This document shows, in pieces, positions 9,710-18,301 of a stretch of 64,000 nucleotides of DNA. Within the stretch, counting starts at the first letter, position 1; every line of letters begins with the position of its first letter. The position numbers and the translations under genes are program-made. The stretch lies in the NCBI RefSeq assembly GCF_007830265.1, contig NZ_VLKE01000001.1, positions 1,860,001 to 1,924,000 of the forward strand, given 5' to 3'. Below the pieces are notes generated by a model. That model ran no database searches, was not told where the DNA came from, and saw only the letters and a program-made list of their open reading frames with translations. Source of the stretch: Micromonospora olivasterospora (GTDB taxonomy: Bacteria > Actinomycetota > Actinomycetes > Mycobacteriales > Micromonosporaceae).

Positions 9710-10306
9710 TCAGCTGTTCCAGTACTGGGCGACCAGGTCGGCGGCCTGCTGCTCCCACTGCGCGTACGCGTCCGGGTACGCCGACACCTGCACCGTCTGC
9801 GCGGCCTCGGTCAGCGGCATGTCCTGCCACCCGTCGACCTGCCGCAGACCCTTCAGGAACGCGGTCGTCGAGTACTCCGGGTCGGTGATCTGCTCCGGGG
9901 TGCCCCAACCCGACGACGGCCGCTGCTGGAACAGGCCCAGCGAGTCGTGGTCGTTGGCGTCACCCAGGTGCCCCAGGTTCTCCAGCTTCGACTCCTGCAG
10001 GCTGGTGGCAATCGAGATCACCGCCGCCCGCTCCGGCAGACCGGCCTTCTTCGTCGCCGCGATGATCGCCTTCGCGTTCGCGGTCTGCTCGTCGTTCAGG
10101 GCGATACGCGACTGCTGGCCCTGCACACCGTGCGGGATCAGCTTGCCGCTGTCGGGCTTGTCGGCCTGCACCACGGCAACCGGCTTCGCCTCGACCGGCG
10201 AGGCGGTGGTGGTGCTCGTGGCGTGCAGCGGACCAGCGGCCAGCCCACCGGCGAACGCCAGACCAGCAACACCGAGAACGCTCTTACGCAGCATCGTGTT
10301 CATCAT
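9710..10306 (-). CDS. Secreted lysozyme-like / transglycosylase-fold protein
   Basis: 198 residues with a signal peptide (MMNTMLRKSVLGVAGLAFAGG, cleavage near the following ALA-like HAT region). The mature C-terminal half has the pattern AAVISIATSLQESKLENL...DSLGLFQQRPSSGWGTPEQITDPEYST, the small actinobacterial domain related to goose-type or Rpf-like lysozymes; the Glu of QESKL would be the catalytic acid. A role in peptidoglycan turnover is inferred. GGAG lies eight bases before ATG 10306. The 410-bp upstream region holds a duplication and a large hairpin rather than another gene. Confidence 0.8.
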   Translation of the reverse strand: MMNTMLRKSVLGVAGLAFAGGLAAGPLHATSTTTASPVEAKPVAVVQADKPDSGKLIPHGVQGQQSRIALNDEQTANAKAIIAATKKAGLPERAAVISIATSLQESKLENLGHLGDANDHDSLGLFQQRPSSGWGTPEQITDPEYSTTAFLKGLRQVDGWQDMPLTEAAQTVQVSAYPDAYAQWEQQAADLVAQYWNS

Positions 10307-10423
10307 GATCAAAGCTCCATTCGGGGGTCGGCGCACACCGCCAAGGGGGCCGGGCAGGCGTGCGCAAGCACCGTCAGGCGCTCGAAAGCTCGAAAGGGGG
10401 AAGAGTTTCCGGCCGGTGCGACC

Positions 10424-10497
10424 GCGGGGCAGGGGGTGCCTCGTCACGGGCGCCGGGACCGCGGGGCAGGGGGTGCCTCGTCACGGGCGCCGGGACC
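10424..10497. repeat. Tandem duplication, 2 x 37 bp
   Basis: Two perfect adjacent copies of a 37-bp GC-rich unit that begins GCGGGGCAGGGGGTGCC and ends GGGCGCCGGGACC. It lies upstream of the secreted-protein gene, in an otherwise gene-free 410-bp stretch (10307-10716). It does not encode an obvious product. Confidence 0.85.
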
Positions 10498-10646
10498 ATG
10501 TACAACGACCGGCGGCCCGCCATCATTCCCGGGGGCCCGGGTCACCCCAACCCGTGGGGCGCCCTCCTCGGCCGTGCACCCGTGTTCAACGCCCCCACCC
10601 CGGCCGATTCCGCCCCCACGATGCCGGGTCGGGTGGTCCACCCCAT

Positions 10647-10697
10647 GTCGGCGACATGGCGGCATCCGCAGGGCTCGGACACCGCCATGTCGCCGAC
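10647..10697 (-). terminator. Large hairpin behind the phoP/regX3-type gene
   Basis: Perfect 16-bp inverted repeat GTCGGCGACATGGCGG / CCGCCATGTCGCCGAC around a 19-nt loop, 20 bp after the response-regulator stop. The placement fits a terminator for the leftward kinase-regulator operon. Confidence 0.65.
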
Positions 10698-10716
10698 ACC
10701 GAGTTGATCAAGCCCG

Positions 10717-11400
10717 TCACGGCTCGAACTTGTAGCCCAGCCCCCGGACGGTGACGATGAAGCGCGGCGCGGACGGCTCCGGCTCGATCTTCGAGCGCAG
10801 CCGCTTGACGTGCACGTCCAGCGTCTTGGTGTCGCCGACGTAGTCCGCGCCCCAGACCCGGTCGATCAACTGCCCCCGGGTGAGCACCCGGCCGGCGTTG
10901 CGCAGCAGCAGCTCCAGCAGCTCGAACTCCTTCAGCGGCAACTGGACGGCGGCTCCGTCGACCGTGACGACGTGCCGCTCGATGTCCATCCGCACGGGGC
11001 CGGCGGCGAGGGTCGGCGCGCCCGGCTCGGCGGCCTCGACGCTCTGCCGGCGCAGCACGGCCCGGATCCGGGCGACCAGCTCGCGGGGCGAGTACGGCTT
11101 GGTCACGTAGTCGTCCGCCCCGATCTCCAGGCCGACCACCTTGTCGATCTCGCTGTCCCGCGCGGTGACCATGATGATCGGCACGTGCGAGCGCTGGCGG
11201 AGCTGCCGGCACACCTCGGTGCCGGACATCTCGGGCAGCATCAGGTCGAGCAGCACGATGTCGGCGCCGGCCCGGTCGAACTCGGTGAGGGCGGACGGGC
11301 CGGTGGCCGCGACCGAGACCTCGAAACCCTCCTTGCGGAGCATGTACGACAGGGCGTCGGAGAACGACTCCTCGTCCTCGACCACCAGAACGCGGCTCAA
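10717..11400 (-). CDS. regX3: Response regulator, RegX3/PhoP type
   Basis: OmpR-family regulator of about 227 residues. Receiver domain with acidic EDE near residue 9, phospho-acceptor Asp in VLLDLMLPEMSG (about residue 52) and Lys in DYVTKPYSPRELV; then a winged helix ending in TVRGLGYKFEP. It lies directly behind its kinase and divergent from phoU, the arrangement of senX3-regX3 in mycobacteria and phoR-phoP in Streptomyces, so it should activate phosphate-starvation genes by binding the GTTCACC repeats found at phoU and pstS. I chose TTG 11400 (MSRVLVVEDE), with AAAGGA six bases upstream; GTG 11403 or ATG 11415 are alternatives. Confidence 0.92.
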   Translation of the reverse strand: MSRVLVVEDEESFSDALSYMLRKEGFEVSVAATGPSALTEFDRAGADIVLLDLMLPEMSGTEVCRQLRQRSHVPIIMVTARDSEIDKVVGLEIGADDYVTKPYSPRELVARIRAVLRRQSVEAAEPGAPTLAAGPVRMDIERHVVTVDGAAVQLPLKEFELLELLLRNAGRVLTRGQLIDRVWGADYVGDTKTLDVHVKRLRSKIEPEPSAPRFIVTVRGLGYKFEP

Positions 11401-11434
11401 CACATTTCCTTTCATTGCGGTCAGGGTTCCGGAG

Positions 11435-12712
11435 TCAGGCCGGACCGGCCTCGATCCCACCGGACGACGGTGTCGGCGGGAGGGCGTCCGGCGGAAGTGC
11501 GGGCAGCCGGAGGGTGAACGTCGACCCACCACCAAGAGTGCTCGACACCTCGACCCGTCCGCCATGGTTGCTCGCGATGTGTTTGACGATCGCCAGGCCC
11601 AGCCCGGTGCCCCCCGTCGCCCGGGAACGGGCCTGGTCTGCGCGGTAGAACCGCTCGAAGATCCGTTCGAGGTCCGTCGGCGCGATGCCGATCCCCTGGT
11701 CGGCGACGGCGATCTTGACGTGGTCGTCGTCGGCCCGGGCGGTGATCCGGACCATGGTGTCCTCGCCCGAGTAGTTGACGGCGTTCTCGACCAGGTTCGC
11801 CACGGCCGTGGCGATCTGGGTGTCGCTGCCGTACACGGTCAGGCCGCGCTCCCCCTCGGTCACCACCTCGACCCGGCGGGCCGCCGCGGTGGTGCGCGTA
11901 CGGTCGACGGCCTCGGCGACGACCCAGTCCACGGCGACCGGCTCCGGCACGGGCTGCGGCTCGGCCCCCTGGAGCCGGGTCAACTCCAGCAACTCCTGCA
12001 CCAGCCGACCCAGGCGGGTCGACTCGTGCTGGATGCGTTCGGCGAACCGGCGCGCGGCGACCAGGTCCGCGGAGAGGTCGGGGGCCGCGCCGGCCGGCTC
12101 GGTGGCGTCCAGCAGCGCCTCGGCGAGCAGTTGCAGCGCGCCGATCGGTGTCTTCAGCTCGTGGCTGACGTTGGCCACGAAGTCCCGGCGTACCCGGGCC
12201 AGCCGGTGCGCCTCGGTGACGTCGGCGGCCTCCACGGCGACGCACCCGCCGCCGATCGCCATCGCCCGCAGGTGGACGCCGAGCGGGTCGGGGCCGACGT
12301 TGTCGCGGCCGCGCGGCAGGTCCAGCTCGATCTCGCGCCGCACGCCGGTCCGCCGCACCTGCCCCGCGAGGGTACGGATGAGCGGGTGCGCGGCCACCGA
12401 GCCGGGCGTCGGTCCGGTGCGGAGCAGGCCCATCGCCCGGGCGGCCGGGTTGACGAGGACGGGCACGTCGTCGGGCCCGAGCACCACGACGCCCGCCCGC
12501 AGCGAGTCAACCGTCCTGCGGCCGAGGCCGGAAAGCTGGGCCTGCTGATCGTCGACCACTGCGGGCCTCCCCCTGGTCCCGAGCCGGAGTCCGGTCCCGC
12601 CCGCGCTGGGGGCACGGCGTCGCCACGCCCGCACGAGGGAGGGCAGCAGCGACCCGACGGCCAGCCCGGCCACCAGGGCCAGGACCACCGCCACCGTCAC
12701 CGCCCACTCCAC
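11435..12712 (-). CDS. senX3: Sensor histidine kinase, SenX3/PhoR type
   Basis: 425 residues. One N-terminal membrane segment (WAVTVAVVLALVAGLAVGSLLPSL), a PAS-like domain (SLRAGVVVLGPDDVPVLVNPAARAMG), the dimerisation H-box DFVANVSHELKTPIGALQLL, then HATPase with NLVENAVNYSG, ADQGIGIAPTDLERIFERFYR and GGTGLGLAIVKHI. This is the low-phosphate sensor paired with the next gene. It is divergent from phoU across a 213-bp region containing a PHO-box array, so the pair may be autoregulated. Confidence 0.93.
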   Translation of the reverse strand: MEWAVTVAVVLALVAGLAVGSLLPSLVRAWRRRAPSAGGTGLRLGTRGRPAVVDDQQAQLSGLGRRTVDSLRAGVVVLGPDDVPVLVNPAARAMGLLRTGPTPGSVAAHPLIRTLAGQVRRTGVRREIELDLPRGRDNVGPDPLGVHLRAMAIGGGCVAVEAADVTEAHRLARVRRDFVANVSHELKTPIGALQLLAEALLDATEPAGAAPDLSADLVAARRFAERIQHESTRLGRLVQELLELTRLQGAEPQPVPEPVAVDWVVAEAVDRTRTTAAARRVEVVTEGERGLTVYGSDTQIATAVANLVENAVNYSGEDTMVRITARADDDHVKIAVADQGIGIAPTDLERIFERFYRADQARSRATGGTGLGLAIVKHIASNHGGRVEVSSTLGGGSTFTLRLPALPPDALPPTPSSGGIEAGPA

Positions 12713-12784
12713 GCGGCGATCGTATGGTCATCGTTCATCTTGGCTCCGCCCAGAAGGGGACGAACCACCCTCGCTTTCGGCAAT

Positions 12785-12836
12785 GTTCACTCACCCGTCC
12801 CGCGTCGTTCACCACCGTTCACCTCTGGTCACCTCC
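12785..12836. promoter_or_regulatory. PHO-box array between senX3 and phoU
   Basis: GTTCACT at 12785, GTTCACC at 12807 and 12817, and GGTCACC at 12827. The last three are spaced 10 bp and the first lies 22 bp before the second. This matches the GTTCACC direct repeats bound by PhoP (Streptomyces) and RegX3 (mycobacteria). It is placed to control both divergent transcripts. Confidence 0.75.
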
Positions 12837-12925
12837 CCCGGCCTACGGTTGGTCGCGCACCTGCTCAACCACCGCGCCGGGTCCCGACCACCGGGTCCGG
12901 CGGCCACCGACCACAGGACGTGATG

Positions 12926-13579
12926 ATGCGCGACGAGTTCCGGGCCGACCTGCACACCGTCAGCCAGCTGCTGGTGGACATGGCGGAGGGGGTCCGCGCG
13001 GCGATGCGCGAGGCGACCCGCGCCCTGCTGACCGCCGACCGCCAGGCCGCCGAGACCGTGATCGAACGGGACGCCGAGATCGACGACCTGTACCGGCACG
13101 TCGAGGAGCGGGTCTGCGACCTGCTCGCCCGGCAGGCCCCGGTCGCCTCCGACCTACGGGCGATGATCACCGCCCTGCACGTCGCCGCCGATCTGGAACG
13201 GATGGGCGACCTGGCCGACCACGTGGCCAAGACGGCTCTGCGCCGGCACCCGTCGCCGGCCGTCCCGGCGGAGCTGCGGCCGGTCTTCACCGACATGGCG
13301 GGAATCGCGGACCGGATGGCGGTGAAGATCGGCTCGGTGCTGGCCAAGCCGGACGCCGACCTCGCCGCCGAGCTGGACCGCGACGACGACACCATGGACG
13401 ACCTGCACAAGAGCCTGTTCGGGGTGCTGCTCGGCGACGACTGGCCGTACGGGGTGGAGACGGCGATCGACGCCACCCTGCTCGGCCGCTTCTACGAGCG
13501 GTTCGCCGACCACGCGGTGAACTGCGGTGAGCACGTGGTCTACCTGATCACCGGGCAGGCCGCCCCGTCGGCGGGCTGA
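12926..13579 (+). CDS. phoU: Phosphate transport regulator PhoU
   Basis: 217 residues, two PhoU three-helix repeats. The repeats carry the metal-binding E/DxxxD motifs: ERDAEIDDLYRHVEERV and ERMGDLADHVAK in the first half, RDDDTMDDLHKSLF and RFYERFADHAVNCGEHVVYL in the second. PhoU links Pst transporter activity to the histidine kinase and keeps the PHO response off when phosphate is plentiful. ATG 12926 is preferred because AGGA lies seven bases upstream; ATG 12923 is immediately before it. It is divergent from senX3 and monocistronic, ending at a perfect palindromic terminator. Confidence 0.95.
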   Translation: MRDEFRADLHTVSQLLVDMAEGVRAAMREATRALLTADRQAAETVIERDAEIDDLYRHVEERVCDLLARQAPVASDLRAMITALHVAADLERMGDLADHVAKTALRRHPSPAVPAELRPVFTDMAGIADRMAVKIGSVLAKPDADLAAELDRDDDTMDDLHKSLFGVLLGDDWPYGVETAIDATLLGRFYERFADHAVNCGEHVVYLITGQAAPSAG

Positions 13580-13590
13580 GCACCCGAGGC

Positions 13591-13620
13591 GAGGGCCCCC
13601 CGCCGCGGCGGGGGGCCCTC
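13591..13620. terminator. Bidirectional terminator, perfect 30-bp palindrome
   Basis: GAGGGCCCCCCGCCG followed directly by its exact reverse complement. It lies between the ends of phoU (+) and gpmA (-), 11 and 7 bp from the two stops, so it can end both transcripts. Confidence 0.85.
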
Positions 13621-13627
13621 GGTCGCG

Positions 13628-14395
13628 TCAGCGGCCCTGGTTGGCGACCGCGGCGGCGGCCTTCTTGGCGGCGGCCGGGTCGAGGTACGTCCCGCCCAGG
13701 GTGAGCGGGCGTAGGTGCGGGTCCAGGTCGTAGCGCAGCGGGATCCCGGTCGGGATGTTCAGCTTGGCGATCGCGTCGTCGCTGATCTGGTCGAGGTGCT
13801 TGACCAGGGCGCGCAGCGAGTTGCCGTGCGCGGCGACCAGCACCGTCCGGCCGGCCAGGATGTCGGGCACGATCGAGTCGTACCAGTAGGGCAGCATCCG
13901 CTCGACGACGTCCTTCAGGCACTCGGTACGCGGCATCAGCTCCGTCGGCAGCAGCGCGTACCGGGGGTCGCCCACCTGCGACCACTCGTCGTTGTCGTCG
14001 ATGGGCGGCGGCGGGGTGTCGTACGATCGGCGCCAGAGCATGAACTGCTCCTCGCCGTACTCGTCGAGGGTCTGCTTCTTGTTCTTGCCCTGCAGGGCGC
14101 CGTAGTGCCGCTCGTTGAGCCGCCACGACCGGCGCACCGCGATCCAGTGCCGGTCGGCGGCGCTCAGCGCCAGTTCGGCCGTGCGGATCGCCCGGCGCAG
14201 CACGCTCGTGTGCACCACGTCCGGCAGCAGGTTGTGCTCGCGCATCAGCGCGCCGCCGCGCCGTGCCTCGTCCTCCCCCTTCTCGGTCAGGTCGACGTCG
14301 ACCCAGCCGGTGAAGAGGTTCTTGGCGTTCCAGTCGCTCTCGCCGTGCCGCAACAGGACCAGCGTCCCCACGGTGGGCCCCTCGCTCGCAGTCAT
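13628..14395 (-). CDS. gpmA: 2,3-bisphosphoglycerate-dependent phosphoglycerate mutase
   Basis: 255 residues. Interconverts 3- and 2-phosphoglycerate in glycolysis. It has [20 protein letters not shown] with the phospho-histidine at about residue 17, [12 protein letters not shown] and the second catalytic His in [15 protein letters not shown]. The C-terminus is an Ala/Lys-rich tail. ATG 14395 has AGGA eight bases upstream; ATG 14404 lies on that ribosome site and is less likely. Its place next to senX3/phoU is conserved in actinobacteria as I recall. Confidence 0.96.
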   Translation of the reverse strand: MTASEGPTVGTLVLLRHGESDWNAKNLFTGWVDVDLTEKGEDEARRGGALMREHNLLPDVVHTSVLRRAIRTAELALSAADRHWIAVRRSWRLNERHYGALQGKNKKQTLDEYGEEQFMLWRRSYDTPPPPIDDNDEWSQVGDPRYALLPTELMPRTECLKDVVERMLPYWYDSIVPDILAGRTVLVAAHGNSLRALVKHLDQISDDAIAKLNIPTGIPLRYDLDPHLRPLTLGGTYLDPAAAKKAAAAVANQGR

Positions 14396-14495
14396 GCCGA
14401 TCATCCTGCCGCACGCCGCGCCGGGACACGCGGGGACCGGCGGTGACGACCACCACGTGGAAAAGCCGGTGACCGGCGTTCCCGCCCGACACTAG

Positions 14496-14513
14496 TTTGT
14501 AAGGCGCTACAAA
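14496..14513. promoter_or_regulatory. Palindromic operator upstream of MFS gene
   Basis: TTTGTAAGGCGCTACAAA: perfect 6-bp arms around a 6-nt centre, 32 bp before the GTG start. The shape is typical of MarR or TetR operators, so a repressor encoded elsewhere probably controls the efflux gene. Confidence 0.5.
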
Positions 14514-14544
14514 TAGATCGGTCATTACCGAAGCGGGGGCGGAC

Positions 14545-15927
14545 GTGCGCACGACGCAGGGTTGGTTCCGGGACACCACCGGCGGCTTACCGAGGACGTT
14601 CTGGTACCTGTGGACGGGCACCCTGATCAACCGGCTCGGCTCGTTCGTCCTGGTCTTCCTGGCCATCTACCTGACGCAGGAGCGCGGCTTCGACGAGCTC
14701 CAGGCCGGCATGGTGCTCGGCCTGTGGGGCGTCGGCGGGGCGGTCGGCACCACGCTGGGCGGGACGCTCACCGACCGGTGGGGCCGGCGGCCGACGCTGC
14801 TCACCGCCCACCTCGGCGCGGCGAGCATGATGCTCACCCTGGGCTTCGCCCGGGACCTCTGGGCGGTCGCGGTCGGGGCGCTGCTGCTCGGCCTGTTCGC
14901 CGAGGCGGCCCGCCCGGCGTTCGGCGCCATGATGATCGACGTGGTGCCGGAGCGGGACCGGCTGCGCGCGTTCTCGCTCAACTACTGGGCCATCAACCTC
15001 GGCTTCGCCAGCGCGGCGATCCTCGCCGGGCTCGCCGCCGAGGCCAGCTACCTGCTGCTCTTCGTGGTCGACGCGGGCACCACCGTGGTCACCGCCGCGG
15101 TCATCTTCCTGAAGGTGCCGGAGACCCGGGCCGTGGCCGTGGCCGCGCCGGGCGGCGCCGGGGCGGGGCGGCCCCGCGGCGCGCTGCGCACCATCGTCAC
15201 CGACCGGGTCTACCTGGGCTTCGTGGCGCTCAACCTGCTCGGCGCGCTGGTCTTCCTCCAGCACATCTCGATGCTGCCGATCGCGATGGGCGAGGACGGG
15301 CTCGCCCCGACCACGTACGGGACGGTCATCGCGCTCAACGGGGTGCTGATCGTGGCCGGGCAGCTCTTCGTCCCGCGGCTGATCCGGGGGCGCAGCCGCT
15401 CGCACGTGCTCGCCCTGGCCGCCCTGGTGATGGGCGTCGGCTTCGGCCTGACCGCGTTCGCCGACGCCGCCTGGCTCTACGCGATGACCGTGCTGATCTG
15501 GACCGTCGGCGAGATGCTCAACTCGCCGTCCAACTCCACCCTGATCGCGGAGCTCTCCCCCGCCGCCCTGCGCGGCCGGTACCAGGGCGTGTTCTCGCTG
15601 TCCTGGCAGATCGCCGGGGCGAGCGCCCCGATCCTCGGCGGCCTGGTCCGCCAGCAGGCCGGCAACGCGACGCTCTGGCTGGGCTGCGCCGCGATCGGCG
15701 CCCTCATCGCCGTCGCGCACCTGGTCTCCGGGCCGGCCCGGGAGCGGCGCGCCGTCGCGCTGCGCCCGCCGGCCGCGCCGGTCGGCGAGGTGCGGCCCCC
15801 GGCGCCGCAGCCGGCCGAGGCCGCGGCCACCGCGCCCGCCGAGCCGATCGAGCCGGCCGCCGAGGGGTACGCCCCGGACGCCACCGACCCCGGCCGGCGC
15901 CCGGTCGCCCCGGTCGGGGCGCGGTGA
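14545..15927 (+). CDS. MFS transporter
   Basis: 460 residues with 12 predicted spans, then a hydrophilic Ala/Pro-rich tail of about 60 residues. Motif A appears as GGTLTDRWGRRPTLL after TM2. The family pattern resembles MdtH/multidrug efflux permeases. It starts at GTG 14545 and sits alone behind a TTTGTA-N6-TACAAA operator, divergent from gpmA. Confidence 0.88.
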   Translation: MRTTQGWFRDTTGGLPRTFWYLWTGTLINRLGSFVLVFLAIYLTQERGFDELQAGMVLGLWGVGGAVGTTLGGTLTDRWGRRPTLLTAHLGAASMMLTLGFARDLWAVAVGALLLGLFAEAARPAFGAMMIDVVPERDRLRAFSLNYWAINLGFASAAILAGLAAEASYLLLFVVDAGTTVVTAAVIFLKVPETRAVAVAAPGGAGAGRPRGALRTIVTDRVYLGFVALNLLGALVFLQHISMLPIAMGEDGLAPTTYGTVIALNGVLIVAGQLFVPRLIRGRSRSHVLALAALVMGVGFGLTAFADAAWLYAMTVLIWTVGEMLNSPSNSTLIAELSPAALRGRYQGVFSLSWQIAGASAPILGGLVRQQAGNATLWLGCAAIGALIAVAHLVSGPARERRAVALRPPAAPVGEVRPPAPQPAEAAATAPAEPIEPAAEGYAPDATDPGRRPVAPVGAR

Positions 15928-15994
15928 CCGGCGACACGCTGGCGCTCCCTACCGTCGGCGCCGGCACGGTTCCCAAACCTAACTGGAGGTCGGG

Positions 15995-16162
15995 GTGCAG
16001 GCCCTGCGGCGCTGGTGGCACGACACCTGGTCACCTGCTCGCCGGGCCGCCCCGGCAGCGCCGCGTCGCGGCCCTGCGCCGGGCCGCCACAGCGGGCCCA
16101 GCCCGCCGCGCAGCCGGTCGCTCACCGATGAGCCCGCCGCGCAGCCGGTCGCTAACCGATGA
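15995..16162 (+). CDS. Small Arg/Pro-rich ORF, uncertain
   Basis: 55 codons from GTG 15995 with a good GGAGG eight bases upstream. The peptide begins MQALRRWWHDTWSPARR and becomes Arg/Pro/Ala-rich. The 3' part overlaps a 31-bp tandem duplication. The WW-rich basic start looks like a real small protein, but composition alone would give open frames here. Low confidence. Confidence 0.35.
   Translation: MQALRRWWHDTWSPARRAAPAAPRRGPAPGRHSGPSPPRSRSLTDEPAAQPVANR
16100..16161. repeat. Tandem duplication, 2 x 31 bp
   Basis: Two adjacent 31-bp copies (AGCCCGCCGCGCAGCCGGTC then GCTCACCGATG or GCTAACCGATG), differing at one base. Together with 16163-16544 this is the gene-poor stretch between the MFS gene and the H1-like gene; besides the C-loop hairpins and an AATAAAGTTTATT palindrome at 16398-16410 I see no gene in it. 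Confidence 0.85.
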
Positions 16163-16236
16163 GCTCCCTGGACAAGGCAAAGCGCCCACCTCGACCCGTG
16201 GGCCGTGATGGGCGCTCGCATCGTGCCCCGGCGGCG

Positions 16237-16312
16237 GCGGGCGACACTCACCCCCGTAAGCGTCGCCCGCTCGCGCCGCCGGTCCAACGGGCGGCACCGT
16301 CCCCCAACGGTG
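16237..16312 (+). other. Paired hairpins with C5 loops, possible structured RNA
   Basis: Hairpin one: GCGGGCGAC (16237-16245) with GTCGCCCGC (16262-16270), loop containing CCCCC. Hairpin two: CACCG (16295-16299) with CGGTG (16308-16312), loop TCCCCCAA. Two successive C-rich loops recall the actinobacterial 6C RNA, though the loops have only five C. No promoter was identified. Confidence 0.25.
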
Positions 16313-16544
16313 GGCTCCACCCGTCCCCCACGCCTCACCCGTGCACGGATCTGATCGATCCGCCGCTCCCCCGAACGTTTCCGAGCGTGGCGCGGTGCAA
16401 TAAAGTTTATTCGCCCTGATTGCGGATTCAACCTGGATCGGCTGTCTCGCCGGTCACAACACCGCCGTCCGATACCGGCCTTCCGCTTCGTCGGGCTCGT
16501 TGTTGGCCAACAGCGTCTACCCGCTCGCCATTCCCGCAAACACG

Positions 16545-17633
16545 TCAGGCGTCCTCGCGATGCGGGGCCTCCGTACGGAAGAAGTTGCTCTGCCGGCCGT
16601 CGCGCATCTGCTCCTGGTAGATGAGGTTCACCGCGCGCTCGTCGAACGTCCGGAACCAGTCGTCCCAGCTGACCTCCCGGACCCGGCTGCTCTCCCGGTA
16701 GCCCGGCATGTTGAACGTCAGGACGCCCGGCCGGCCTTCCCGCTCGGTGCCGGCGATCGTGGCCGGGCGAGCGTTGCGCTCCTGCGCCCAGCGCCGGATC
16801 ACGTCGTGGTTGGTCGTCACCAGGCTGCGCCCCGGACGCTCCGGCCGGTCCTCGAGGGAGGTGATCACCTGAGACGAGCGCACCGACCGGGAAGACGCCG
16901 GGCCGGTCCTGGTGCCGGTCCGCGCGCCTGGCCCGGTCGCCGCCTTCCGCGCCGGCGCGGCAGCCGCCCGTTGGCCGCGTCCCCCCGTCGTCGCCTTCGC
17001 CGCCGCGGCCCTCTTCGCCGGGGCTGCCTTCCTGGCGGGGGCCTTCTTCGCCGCCGTCTTCCTCGTGGGTGGCGCCTTCTTCGCCGCCGCCTTCCTGGTT
17101 GGCGCCTTCTTCGCGGCAGCGGTCTTCGCCGCCGCCTTCCTCGCGGGCGCCGTCTTCGCCGCCGTCTTCCTCGCGGGCGCCTTCTTCGCCGGGGCCGCCC
17201 GCTTCGCCGCGGCCTTCTTCGCAGGCGCCTTCTTCGCGGGAGCCGCCTTCTTGGCCGCCGCCTTGCGCGCGGGGGCCGGCGCCGCCTTCGCGCGCGCCGT
17301 CGTCGTCTTCCGGGCGCCCCCGGCGGCCTTCCGCGCGCCGGCCGCGGCCTTCTTGCCGGGCGCCCGGCCCGCCGGCCCGGTCGCGCCCCGCGCCGCGCCT
17401 CCCGCCCGGCCCTCGGCGCGCAGCGTCCGGGCCAGGGTCTTCACCAGTTCCGGCTTGCGCAGGGCGGAGATCCCGGAGACGCCCCGCCGCCGCAACTGGC
17501 CACGGATGTCGTCCACCCTCATCCGGGAGATCTCCGACTCGGAGATCTGCGGGGTGCTCGGCGTCTGGTTGCCCGCCTGCCGCTTGGTCGCGGTCGCAGT
17601 CCCGCCGCGACCTGAGCTGTTCCGCTGAGCCAT
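16545..17633 (-). CDS. Histone H1-like Lys/Ala-rich protein with Rho-N/SAP-like domain
   Basis: 362 residues in three parts. Residues about 35-75 (SRMRVDDIRGQLRRRGVSGISALRKPELVKTLART) look like a Rho-N/SAP-type nucleic-acid-binding domain. About 80-240 is a run of AAKKAPA / PARKAAAKK repeats as in histone H1 and Streptomyces HupS tails. The last 110 residues form a separate conserved domain (VITSLEDRPERPGRSLVTTNHDVIRRWAQERNA) seen in actinobacterial proteins of unknown role. Likely a chromosome-binding protein. ATG 17633 (MAQRNSSGRG) is chosen over a longer frame without a better start. The repetitive 16950-17350 DNA will be prone to length change. Confidence 0.8.
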   Translation of the reverse strand: MAQRNSSGRGGTATATKRQAGNQTPSTPQISESEISRMRVDDIRGQLRRRGVSGISALRKPELVKTLARTLRAEGRAGGAARGATGPAGRAPGKKAAAGARKAAGGARKTTTARAKAAPAPARKAAAKKAAPAKKAPAKKAAAKRAAPAKKAPARKTAAKTAPARKAAAKTAAAKKAPTRKAAAKKAPPTRKTAAKKAPARKAAPAKRAAAAKATTGGRGQRAAAAPARKAATGPGARTGTRTGPASSRSVRSSQVITSLEDRPERPGRSLVTTNHDVIRRWAQERNARPATIAGTEREGRPGVLTFNMPGYRESSRVREVSWDDWFRTFDERAVNLIYQEQMRDGRQSNFFRTEAPHREDA

Positions 17634-17712
17634 GGGACGCTCACGCTCCTCGACAGTCCGTCCTCGGCGCGCGGTCGGTCCCAGTGCCGCACCGCGCGGT
17701 GCGGCATACCCG

Positions 17713-18264
17713 TCAGGACGGCTCCGAACCTCCATCCGGTGACTTACCTGCCGCCGCTGCCCCCGAGGCGGACGAGGGCTCGAAGAGATGGGCGAACGCG
17801 GCGAGATTGGCCGTCGACTCGCCACGGCTGACCCGCCACTCCCACTCCCGCCGGATGGCGGTGCCGAAGCCGATCTCCAGCATGGTGTCGAAGGACTCGT
17901 CGGCGTACGTCAGCACGGCGCCGAGCAGGCGGTCCAGTTCGTCCTCGTCCAGCCCGGCTAGGTTGACGCGGCCGGTCAGGTAGACGTCGCCCACGGCGTC
18001 GATCGAGAAGGACACCCCGTACATCCGGGCGTTGCGCCGCAACAGCCAGGCCCACAGCTCCTCGCGCCGCTCGTCCGGCTGGCGCATCACGAACGCCTCG
18101 ATCCGCAGCGCGTGCTCGCCGACGATCAGGTTGCAGACCGTCTTCAGCTTGTGCGTGCCCGGCAGGGTGACCGCGTACGACGCCTCGCCCGTCGACTCGG
18201 CGGCGAGCTCCCGCTCGGCGCAGACCGACTCGACCAGGGCGGCCACTTCGCTCTTCCGGCTCAT
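17713..18264 (-). CDS. YbjN domain-containing protein
   Basis: 183 residues. The fold is that of YbjN / type III chaperone-like proteins: VTLPGTHKLKTVCNLIVGEHALRIEAFVMRQP followed by LLRRNARMYGVSFSIDAVGDVYLTGRV and DELDRLLGAVLTYADESFDTMLEIGF. No enzymatic motif. It sits 38 bp behind mshA in the same direction, a neighbourhood I recall from mycobacteria (mshA then a YbjN gene). Function is unknown, possibly a chaperone-like role. ATG 18264 is preferred over GTG 18273. Confidence 0.85.
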   Translation of the reverse strand: MSRKSEVAALVESVCAERELAAESTGEASYAVTLPGTHKLKTVCNLIVGEHALRIEAFVMRQPDERREELWAWLLRRNARMYGVSFSIDAVGDVYLTGRVNLAGLDEDELDRLLGAVLTYADESFDTMLEIGFGTAIRREWEWRVSRGESTANLAAFAHLFEPSSASGAAAAGKSPDGGSEPS

Positions 18265-18301
18265 CCGGCCCACTCTACGAGCGCGCCCCTCCGCGCACCC
18301 C

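Noticed and set aside
11141..12700. Open frame on + strand ahead of phoU
   Set aside because: Antisense to the kinase gene; only its end is PhoU.
16398..16410. AATAAAGTTTATT palindrome as an att site or origin motif
   Set aside because: Single AT-rich island, no DnaA boxes or integrase; not enough to name.
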